From Sphingobacterium endophyticum (lineage in GTDB: Bacteria > Bacteroidota > Bacteroidia > Sphingobacteriales > Sphingobacteriaceae), in contig NZ_SMMI01000015.1 in assembly GCF_009733535.1 (NCBI RefSeq), forward strand, positions 1 through 64,000: a stretch of 64,000 bases of DNA, given 5' to 3'. Positions 1-6,811 of this stretch are shown piece after piece. Below the pieces are notes generated by a model that searched no databases, had not been told where the DNA came from, and worked only from the letters and a program-made list of their open reading frames with translations. Position numbers and translations under genes: made by a program. Positions within the stretch are counted from its first letter, which is position 1, and the number at the start of each line of letters is the position of its first letter.

Positions 1-194
1 GGCTTTTTTTGTGTCCGGGTGTGGCAGATTCGAACCGTGGTTCGATCCGAAGGAGCATCAGGGTTCGTGTTTGAGATCAACCTGAATTTAGAAACCTGAT
101 TGAATGAAAAAAGCAATCCTTCTTCAAGGAGATACTTTGAGCTAGAATAAATGGTCGTTTTCGGGCAAATTTCAGATATTTCTTCAAATTATAG

Positions 195-386
195 CATAGC
201 GCTGCCATCAAAATATTCAGCATCGTTCAGAATATCCAAATTGTGTGGAATCAACTGAACGTACGAATACTGAAATGGATAAAATGGGAGAAAGACCTGT
301 GTAAAATGGCATCAGTGAAATATCTGAAAATCAAATACAGAGAAAATCCCAATTTATTTACGCATTGGAGATTGGTATATCCATGA
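195..386 (+). pseudogene. Group II intron reverse transcriptase/maturase, C-terminal remnant
   Basis: The plus frame that ends at the TGA at 384-386 reads as the C-terminus of a group II intron-encoded protein: a W-rich basic stretch (LNVRILKWIKWEKDL) followed by YRENPNLFTHWRLVYP, the conserved NPxLFxHW ending of one class of these maturases. Only about 63 residues remain. An in-frame TAG at 192-194 closes the frame upstream, and the reverse transcriptase motifs (the YADD region) are not in the window, so this is a broken or deleted copy. It is followed at once by intact intron domains V and VI. I saw no start codon or ribosome site that would make this a real small gene. Confidence 0.72.
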
Positions 387-420
387 ATATTGATATGTTT
401 ATGTGATTTATTAATATGAA

Positions 421-489
421 GAGCCGTATGAAGGTAGACTTTCACGTATGGTTCCGTGAGAACGTAGGGGTGAAAATCCATTGCGTGAC
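421..489 (+). ncRNA. Group II intron domains V and VI (intron 3' end)
   Basis: 421-454 folds exactly as a canonical 34-nt domain V: ten pairs (GAGCCGTATG with CGTATGGTTC), a 2-nt CA bulge, a four-pair upper stem and a UAGA tetraloop, with the catalytic AGC triad at its second to fourth bases. Domain VI follows: ACGTAGGG around 463-470 pairs with CC..TTGCGT at 478-486 and leaves A480 unpaired as the branch point. The intron should end at AC 488-489, which fits the AY 3' consensus and the usual 7-9 nt spacing from the branch A. The flanking exon begins about 15 bases before the end of the RES toxin gene on the opposite strand. Confidence 0.85.
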
Positions 490-503
490 TCGATTGGCAG
501 AAA

Positions 504-956
504 CTATAAAAGGCGTTTATCCCAAGTAAAATCTTCAGATTTACTTATCTTAACTTTTTTATCAAATTCAGGATGAGAAGTATTAATTAAATAATTACTC
601 TCCCAGTGTACAAGAGATGAAGGGACTTTTAAAATTAAAGATTTTTTCTTGTTATACCATTCAGAACCTATTTTTTGTAAAATAGGATAACTCTCAATTG
701 ATTTCCAATTAGGTGGTAAATCTTCAATATTTATTTCTGAAATATCATCACTATCAACTTTTAATCCAATAAATAATAATTTATAACCTAAAGTTATATC
801 AATTGCATTTCTATGTGCAACTAATTCTAATGTTGATAAGGAAATTGAACCTCCTGTATATATCACAAATTCGTCATCTTTATTCCACCTATTTGCAACA
901 CCTGATGCCTTTAAGCTACTTGAATATTTTGACTTTCTAATGTTATAAACTACCAT
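504..956 (-). CDS. RES-domain toxin of a type II toxin-antitoxin system
   Basis: This 150-residue protein is a complete RES-domain (PF08808) toxin. Known members of the family deplete NAD+ by hydrolysis or phosphorolysis and are held inactive by a DUF2384/Xre antitoxin. Visible family features are GVANRWN (Arg23), FVIYTGG (Tyr33), LELVAH (Glu44), the NYLINTSHP segment near residue 125, and the WDKRL ending. The R-x9-Y-x10-E spacing fits the described catalytic residues. It starts 2 bases after the stop of the upstream antitoxin gene, so the two are co-transcribed in the antitoxin-first order usual for this class. The gene is more A+T-rich than the core genes, consistent with transfer. The function comes from family membership and was not tested. 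Confidence 0.88.
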   Translation of the reverse strand: MVVYNIRKSKYSSSLKASGVANRWNKDDEFVIYTGGSISLSTLELVAHRNAIDITLGYKLLFIGLKVDSDDISEINIEDLPPNWKSIESYPILQKIGSEWYNKKKSLILKVPSSLVHWESNYLINTSHPEFDKKVKISKSEDFTWDKRLL

Positions 957-958
957 AA

Positions 959-1399
959 TTAAACATTTTCCCCATATTCTATGGCAGTTAATCTGTTGTC
1001 AATAAACTTAATTCCGGAAATTGTTTCTAGGAAATCTACTGGAGCTTTATTATCTAATAAATAATTTTTCTTAGACAACCATAATTCAAAGTTGTCAACA
1101 GTATCAAAAACTTCAGTACCATGCTTATACAATGATAAGATTAAAATTATATGTTCTTTTATATTATCTTTTAAAATTAAATCTTGTTTATTCTTATAAT
1201 TTCTGAAAGTTCTTGGAGTGATATTAAGCCATTTTGATAAAACATCATCGTTTAAACCAATAATTTTATCTAAAATTGAAATATATTCAAAATCTAATTT
1301 TGATTTTTTTATATAAAAATATATTTCGGAAAAATCACCAACAGACGGAATTTCATCAATAATACCTTTTTGCTTTTTATTTAAAGTAACTGTCGCCAT
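959..1399 (-). CDS. Xre/DUF2384 (MbcA/ParS) antitoxin, partner of the RES toxin
   Basis: A 146-residue antitoxin starting at MATVTLNKKQ. A longer open frame reaches 1567, but it would run through the operator-like repeats and has no family-like sequence, so the ATG at 1397-1399 is chosen. The middle of the protein holds a helix-turn-helix like Xre antitoxins (ISILDKIIGLNDDVLSKWLN, then TPRTFRNYK). The C-terminal third is DUF2384-like (HGTEVFDTVDNFELWLSKKN...PVDFLETISGI), the part that plugs the toxin's active site. In the family it neutralises the toxin by binding and represses its own promoter. The stop is 2 bases from the toxin start. Confidence 0.88.
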   Translation of the reverse strand: MATVTLNKKQKGIIDEIPSVGDFSEIYFYIKKSKLDFEYISILDKIIGLNDDVLSKWLNITPRTFRNYKNKQDLILKDNIKEHIILILSLYKHGTEVFDTVDNFELWLSKKNYLLDNKAPVDFLETISGIKFIDNRLTAIEYGENV

Positions 1400-1426
1400 A
1401 ACAAAATAATTTATTGTAATAAATTT

Positions 1427-1465
1427 AAGGAAATAATTCCAAATAGTAAAGGAAATAATTCCAAA
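1427..1465. promoter_or_regulatory. Twin palindromic operator of the toxin-antitoxin operon
   Basis: Two identical 17-bp copies of AAGGAAATAATTCCAAA lie at 1427-1443 and 1449-1465, exactly 22 bp apart (two helical turns). Each contains the imperfect palindrome GGAA-N4-TTCC. They sit 28-66 bp upstream of the antitoxin ATG, where the promoter should be. An Xre antitoxin binding cooperatively on one face of the DNA would explain this arrangement. The repeats are seen directly; the operator role is inferred. Confidence 0.6.
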
Positions 1466-2190
1466 CGTATAACTTCTGATAATAAACGACTTGGCAAAAT
1501 AGCTCCGCTTTCGTTTCTTCGATACAGCTCCGTAACTTCGTAAAGACGCCAGATAGTTGGAAAACAATCCGATTTGAACAAACGTTCTAAATTGAAACTA
1601 CAGAAACGAATAGAACAATGTTGAAATATTATTTTTATTTTTTGCCAACGCACAAATGGCACATTTGGTTTCAAAAGGTGAATTTTAAAAACCTAAATAA
1701 ACATCATCTTATGAAACCAATTTTCTCAAATCCTCCAGAAAATGGTTCGATCCACTGTCATCCCGACAATAACAGTATCAAAGCCATTCAAAAACCCTCT
1801 AAATATAGCTGTTAAGAGTTTTTTTTGATAAAAAAATTAGTTTGAATTTAAAGTGTTTATGGTCTTTCATTATATAAATTACTTTTATAAAGTACTCGGA
1901 TTAGCAATACTCTACGCTCTTTGCTAACCATGGCTGATCGAGTTCTGTTGATTACGGTAAACTGCCATTCCGCTGGCTGACAACAAGCTATTTTGTCAAG
2001 TCGCCGAGCAATTAATTGACATTTTTCCCAGCCTTTAATAAAACACGAATTCAGCTTTTTCGCCAAAAAAAAATCAACAAAAATTACCTTCGTATAACAC
2101 ATATAATCCTTTCCTATTAAACCCTTTTGGAAGCATTTTTGATATAATCTACAATCATACTTATTTATAAACCCTAAAATCGATAAAGCC
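1466..2190. other. Gene-poor accessory stretch
   Basis: About 725 bases with no gene I can support. Open frames here (for example plus 1618-1815 and minus 1857-2222) have no family-like composition. The DNA is A+T-rich with short imperfect repeats only. It separates the intron and toxin-antitoxin region from the first stable chromosomal gene and may be the scar of past insertions. Confidence 0.4.
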
Positions 2191-2619
2191 ATGAAAACAG
2201 TAGCACAAAAAATGGGAGTCAAGGAAAAATCATTAGCCTATTTTGTAAACGCCCCTAAGGAAGCTATCGAAGGCATGCAACTTCCTGATATTAAAATATC
2301 AAAAGTGTTAGAGGGTGAATTTGACTATATCCATATTTTTGTAAAAACGCAGGCGGAACAGACAGAACTGTTTCCTAAACTGAAAGAGCATTTGAAATTA
2401 GATGGAATGTTTTGGGTATCATGGCCGAAAGGTGGACAGTTGGATAGCAACCTTACCTTACCAAAAGTTATCAAGATAGGTTATGAATTCGGATTAGGGG
2501 AAAGCACTTGTTTGAGCGTCAATAAGGTATGGTCTGCCCTAAAATTTACGCACCCCAAAAAAGGAAAAACCTACAATAATAGTCACGCAAAACTGAAATC
2601 ACGAACAACGAACCGCTAA
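2191..2619 (+). CDS. DUF3052 family protein
   Basis: A 142-residue cytosolic protein of the DUF3052 family, whose function is not established. The first 35 residues (MKTVAQKMGVKEKSLAYFVN, then APKEAIEGMQLP) match the family's usual opening of a K+LGxK segment followed by xxNAP. The core contains DYIHIFVKTQAE and the FWVSWPKGG loop that is the family's most typical motif, then LGESTCLSVNKVWSALKF. The basic tail (KKGKTYNNSHAKLKSRTTNR) is unconserved. No partner gene is evident: the next gene is 188 bases downstream and the upstream side is accessory DNA. Confidence 0.75.
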   Translation: MKTVAQKMGVKEKSLAYFVNAPKEAIEGMQLPDIKISKVLEGEFDYIHIFVKTQAEQTELFPKLKEHLKLDGMFWVSWPKGGQLDSNLTLPKVIKIGYEFGLGESTCLSVNKVWSALKFTHPKKGKTYNNSHAKLKSRTTNR

Positions 2620-2807
2620 CTAACCCATTCCCCCTTTTCGCTCATCGTTTTAGGTAATTCTCTAATCCTTACCATTAATATTCCAATCTATTCATTATTT
2701 TTAATATAAACTATTAAAAACCAGTGCTATTTCCTTAAAAATTATTAGCCCGCTTTCCCAATTATACCCGCAATTCACCTAATAATTCACCAATAAACTC
2801 CTGAATT

Positions 2808-3113
2808 ATGCCAACGAATAAAAAAAATATAAAAGATAAATTTCTTTTATTAAAAACCATTGAGGCAACTTCTTTGCAACTTGCTTTTATTAGGAGCGTT
2901 CTTCCCGAATCAACCTTCTATATTGAAATAGAAAACCTTTTCGTGATCAGCAGCAATAAATCCCTGAAGGACACTTTACATAAACAGCTTGCTAATTATC
3001 CAATGAATTACATTCTAATACATGTAAACCTCAAAACCGGGGCAGATGTCTTGGTCAATGGAGTCAATGATAATGACAAATTAAAATTAGAAGATATTGT
3101 TTTAGATAAATAA
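2808..3113 (+). CDS. Hypothetical 101-residue protein, co-transcribed with the next gene
   Basis: I do not recognise a family. The protein is lysine-rich at its start (MPTNKKNIKDK), has no signal peptide or membrane segment, and alternates helix- and strand-like segments (LLLKTIEATSLQLAFIRSVLP; FYIEIENLFVISS; MNYILIHVNLKTGADVLVNG). That pattern suggests a small alpha/beta fold. It ends 3 bases before the start of the outer-membrane protein gene at 3117, so the two are almost certainly one transcript. Coding status rests on this tight spacing and a clean ATG. Confidence 0.55.
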   Translation: MPTNKKNIKDKFLLLKTIEATSLQLAFIRSVLPESTFYIEIENLFVISSNKSLKDTLHKQLANYPMNYILIHVNLKTGADVLVNGVNDNDKLKLEDIVLDK

Positions 3114-3116
3114 CAT

Positions 3117-4145
3117 ATGAAAACTATCCTGTTAAGTTTATGCTTCTGCTTGTCTTATTTGTTGACTCAGGCTCAAAAATCACCGATATTTCAAGCTGTC
3201 TATCCAATTGGTGAAAATCCATCAATTGGGTATAAATCTAATATGTATCCGAAAAAAGAAAAGATACTTTTCGAGGCAAACCCGATTTTAAGGATGCCTA
3301 TATACAATACCATCAGAAGGGGCCTTATGAATGCTGAGCAGGGAACAGTTGGCTCTACGCTGTACATTAATTTTAAGCCTCAATTTAGAATGTATAATGA
3401 TGTGTCCAAACCTGTCAGAATGCCTTCATATAGGATTAGTATATTGGGATATCAACAATTAATTAGATTGCCGGAATTTAATAACTCAAAAGAACAGTTC
3501 TTAGCTTTTGCAGTGGAGTCCGGACACTATTCCAATGGCCCATCCCGTTCAGCTTTTTCATCAGAATTTGAAGATGGATCTACTGAATCCAAAGCGCTCT
3601 ATCAAACCATAACAGATCAAAGCAATCTATCGGATATGTTGAATCGAAAGGATGGGAACTTTTCGACCAATTATACGGAGGTATACCTCAAATATAAACT
3701 GATATTAGACCTAAATGAAGATACCTATATTCCAAATTCGGATGCCTATCTGCAATTGGGATACAACCGATATCATAATCGATTACTGTTTTTGGCAAAC
3801 CTTGGTGGTTACACAGAGGAAGATATCAAGATCTTTGGAAAGAATAGATTTTATATCGATTTGGGATATATGAAGAGGATACAAGAAATTACATTCTTCA
3901 ATCAAAAACTGAAAATTGACCGTTTTCAAGTCGATCTTAAAACCGAAATCATAAATAAACCTCATCCATACGTGAATCCTTTTAGAATGGATTTAACAGG
4001 AACATTGTATTTCCAGAACGATGTCGGTATTTTTCTATCCGGAATTTATGGTCATGATAATTATAATTATCGCTTTGTCGACAAGGGTAAACAAATCTTT
4101 GTCGGAATCACTTTTGATATATTCCCGCCTATGGAAATAAAATAA
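3117..4145 (+). CDS. Exported beta-barrel-like protein with an HxSNG motif (possible phospholipase or deacylase)
   Basis: 342 residues with a Sec signal peptide (about residues 1-19, ending LLTQAQ) and alternating aromatic/polar strands through to the C-terminus (GKQIFVGITFDIFPP), as in an outer-membrane barrel. ESGHYSNG places His137, Ser139, Asn140 and Gly141 in the HxSNG order of the OMPLA phospholipase A1 active site, and STNYTEVYLKYK around Asn185 could supply the third residue. In OMPLA the Asn follows the His by about 14 residues; here it is about 48, so a loop would have to be inserted. The enzymatic assignment is a hypothesis; that it is an exported envelope protein is firmer. It follows the 2808 gene by 3 bases. 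Confidence 0.6.
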   Translation: MKTILLSLCFCLSYLLTQAQKSPIFQAVYPIGENPSIGYKSNMYPKKEKILFEANPILRMPIYNTIRRGLMNAEQGTVGSTLYINFKPQFRMYNDVSKPVRMPSYRISILGYQQLIRLPEFNNSKEQFLAFAVESGHYSNGPSRSAFSSEFEDGSTESKALYQTITDQSNLSDMLNRKDGNFSTNYTEVYLKYKLILDLNEDTYIPNSDAYLQLGYNRYHNRLLFLANLGGYTEEDIKIFGKNRFYIDLGYMKRIQEITFFNQKLKIDRFQVDLKTEIINKPHPYVNPFRMDLTGTLYFQNDVGIFLSGIYGHDNYNYRFVDKGKQIFVGITFDIFPPMEIK

Positions 4146-4234
4146 TAACCTTCACGGATAGGAATATTTTCACAAGTTGGGCAAATGTCTTTACTTTGTT
4201 TGGAACCTCAGAATATTTCAGAAAGCTTCAACCA

Positions 4235-5350
4235 ATGAAAAGAATTTTGTTATCAATCATATCCACATTTGCCTTGCTGAATGTTTTGCATGCGCAGCAG
4301 ATTGTGATAAATAATCCTAGCCCCTATATACGTAATGAAGTAATATCCATTCCATATCAACAATTTACTGCTCACTTTAATGTAGATTCTATTTTTTCAG
4401 TGAAGGACAAGTTGGGAAAGTTATTGCCAGTTCAACTTGAAAAATTGGGTAGTCCTGATCCAGTAAATGTTTTGATCCAAATTCAGATCAATCCCTCTGA
4501 AACTATTTTCCTTCATGTAAATAAAGAAAAATCGCCCAAGTTTCCTTCTAAAACCTATGCACGATATGTTCCAGAACGTCTCGATGATTTTGCTTGGGAA
4601 AATGATGTGCTGGCCTTTCGAATTTATGGAAAAGCATTGGAGGGACGGAAGGATGATGGACAAGGAATTGACTATTGGTCAAAACGTACTCCAAATTTAA
4701 TTATCGATAAATGGTACAAAATCAATGATTATCATAAGGATCATGGTGAGGGAATGGATTATTATGCCGTAGGACAAACCTTGGGTGCAGGTGATATGGG
4801 TATTTTCCTCAACAATCAATTGCATTACACAAAACACTATTGAACCTTCAAAATTTTGGATAACGGACCATTAAGGACAACTTTTATTTTGAACTATGAA
4901 AATGAAATCATAGATGGGCAAAATATTTCTTTTAGCAAAACAATTAGTTTGGATGCCGGAAGCAATTTCAATAAAATTATTATCAACATGCATAATCAAG
5001 AGAAAGGAAAAACTCCCATTGCCATTGGAATTGCGAAAAGAAAGGAGGATAAGCCTTTTTTAAAATTTAATATAGCAAAAGGATCCTTAACCTATTGGGA
5101 ACCGGAAGATAAAACAAACGGTCAATCTGGTATCGCAGTCATTATTCCAAAACAAAAAATTGAGTTTATAAATGATAGACCTGAACAGGCACTTTTAAGT
5201 TCAGAAATAAAAAATGGTAAAGAATTTCAATATTACAATGGGGCAGTATGGAATAGGGCAGGGATAATTGTGAATGGGGAAGCTTGGGAAAAGGCGGTTT
5301 CAGAATTTAGCAATCATCTTAAAAAGCCATTAAAGGTTCAATTAAAATAG
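4235..5350 (+). pseudogene. DUF4861 family exported protein, interrupted by an in-frame TGA
   Basis: Two segments lie in the same reading frame: 4235-4843 (signal peptide MKRILLSIISTFALLNVLHAQ, then DUF4861 sequence to HYTKHY) and 4844-5350 (TFKILDNGPLRTTFILNYENE to the end). Only the TGA at 4841-4843 separates them. Read through, they give one protein of about 371 residues, a normal DUF4861 length, with DDFAWENDVLAFRIYG and the KxLDNGPLRTTF segment where they belong. Family members are exported and often sit in carbohydrate-utilisation loci; their reaction is unclear to me. The most likely reading is a nonsense mutation. A sequencing error is the alternative. The gene lies upstream of the oxidoreductase at 5472. 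Confidence 0.75.
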
Positions 5351-5471
5351 GAAATATCTCTTTAAATGTTCTAGAAGCATTTCCAACAAATGTCATTTTG
5401 TCCATTAATATTATGGATTGTTGCATTAAAAATGGTAAATTATGATGCAAAACCTAAAATATCAATTATAA

Positions 5472-6755
5472 ATGAAAAGAAAAGATTTTCTCAAGAGTGC
5501 AGGAGTACTTGCTGCCTCTTCCTTATTATTTCAGAATACCGCCTTTGCTTTCCAGTCTGATGTCTTAAAAGTTGGTCTTATCGGGGCAAACGGTATGGGT
5601 TGGTCTAATTTAAATGCTATTCTAAAGATAAATAATGTTACCTGTACGGCGATTTGTGATGTGGATGAAAATGTATTGAATAAAAGGGCGTCTGAATTAC
5701 AGCAGAAAGATATCAATGTTAAAAAGTATATTGAATATAAAGATTTATTGAAAGATCCGAATGTGGATGCTGTGATTATTGGAACTCCCGACCATTGGCA
5801 TTGTATGATTATGGTGGATGCGGTAAAAGCAGGAAAACATGTTTACGTTGAAAAACCATTAGGGAATTCAATTAAGGAGTGTGAGGTGATGCTTGCTGCC
5901 GATAAAAAATACAATAAAATTGTGCAGGTAGGTCAATGGCAACGTAGTCAGAAACACTTCAGAGATGCGATGGATTTTGTACATAGCGGAAAACTCGGTA
6001 AAATTCGTTCGGTAAAAGCTTGGGCTTACCAAGGATGGATGAAGAGTATCCCTGTAAAACCGGATTCCGCTGCTCCTGCGGGAGTGCATTATGATAAATG
6101 GTTGGGACCAGCAACCAAAAGACCTTTTAATCTAAATCGTTTCCATTTCGACTTTAGATGGTTCTGGGATTATGCAGGCGGATTAATGACAGATTGGGGA
6201 GTTCACATGTTGGATTTCGCACTGATCGGAATGAAAGTCTCGGATCCTGTTTCAATTATGGCAACAGGCGGTAAATTCGCTTATCCGGATGATGCCGCTG
6301 AAACTCCAGACTCCTTGACAACCGTATTCGCATTCGACGATTTCTATCTTCAATGGGAACAAGCTACAGGTATTGACTTAGGACCTTATGGAAAAGATCA
6401 TGGCGTTTCTTTTATCGGTAACAACGGAACTTTAGTCGTGAACAGGGGTGGATGGGAAGTGATTCCTGAAAAAGGTAGAATGGATGCCGTTGCTCTTCAA
6501 CCCTCGCAAGATGATGGTCTGTTCAAACATATGGAAAACTTCGTTACGGCAATTCGCACAAAAGATAGAAGCATTTTAAATGCTCCAGTAGAAGCTGGCG
6601 CGCATATCGCCATCCTTTCTCAAATGGGAAATATCGCCTACAGAACAGGAAAGAAAATTTACTGGGATAAAAACAAAGCCAAGTTTACCGATGAGGAAGC
6701 TAATACATACCTAGCCGCCAAATACAACAACGGCTATCAGATTCCGAAAGTCTAA
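5472..6755 (+). CDS. Exported Gfo/Idh/MocA family oxidoreductase
   Basis: A 427-residue NAD(P)-dependent sugar oxidoreductase of the Gfo/Idh/MocA family. Residues 1-27 are a signal peptide (MKRKDFLKSAGVLAASSLLF...), so it acts outside the cytoplasm, as is common for Bacteroidota members. The Rossmann part begins at LKVGLIGANGMGWSNL and continues through CDVDE and GTPDHWHCMIMVDAVKAGKHVYVE. KPLGNS carries the conserved EKP lysine. The C-terminal domain includes FDFRWFWDYAGGLMTDWGVHMLDFAL with the usual conserved Asp/His. The substrate cannot be told. The broken DUF4861 gene just upstream suggests a former sugar-catabolic pair. A strong terminator follows. Confidence 0.88.
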   Translation: MKRKDFLKSAGVLAASSLLFQNTAFAFQSDVLKVGLIGANGMGWSNLNAILKINNVTCTAICDVDENVLNKRASELQQKDINVKKYIEYKDLLKDPNVDAVIIGTPDHWHCMIMVDAVKAGKHVYVEKPLGNSIKECEVMLAADKKYNKIVQVGQWQRSQKHFRDAMDFVHSGKLGKIRSVKAWAYQGWMKSIPVKPDSAAPAGVHYDKWLGPATKRPFNLNRFHFDFRWFWDYAGGLMTDWGVHMLDFALIGMKVSDPVSIMATGGKFAYPDDAAETPDSLTTVFAFDDFYLQWEQATGIDLGPYGKDHGVSFIGNNGTLVVNRGGWEVIPEKGRMDAVALQPSQDDGLFKHMENFVTAIRTKDRSILNAPVEAGAHIAILSQMGNIAYRTGKKIYWDKNKAKFTDEEANTYLAAKYNNGYQIPKV

Positions 6756-6772
6756 ACAAAATAGGAATAAAT

Positions 6773-6809
6773 AAAAAATCCCCATCAAAATTTTTGATGG
6801 GGATTTTTT
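6773..6809. terminator. Bidirectional rho-independent terminator
   Basis: A near-perfect hairpin: AAAAATCCCCATCAAAA pairs with TTTTGATGGGGATTTTT, with A and T runs on both sides. It lies between the convergent genes ending at 6755 (+) and 6812 (-) and can serve both. Confidence 0.9.
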
Positions 6810-6811
6810 AT

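Noticed and set aside
20..60. tRNA-like TTCGAACC/GGTTCGATCC sequence
   Set aside because: The two pieces are an inverted repeat; no acceptor stem, anticodon arm or CCA end can be drawn.
251..481. 76-residue open frame on the minus strand
   Set aside because: It is antisense to the intron maturase end and domain V/VI, which explain this DNA fully.
1618..1815. 65-residue open frame on the plus strand
   Set aside because: No family-like sequence, no partner and no convincing start context in a degraded region.
1857..2222. 121-residue open frame on the minus strand
   Set aside because: Overlaps the start of the DUF3052 gene and its promoter; composition looks like chance reading.
4841..4843. 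TGA read as selenocysteine or recoded
   Set aside because: No selenocysteine insertion structure is evident after it, and the family has no conserved Cys or Sec there as far as I know; a nonsense mutation is simpler.
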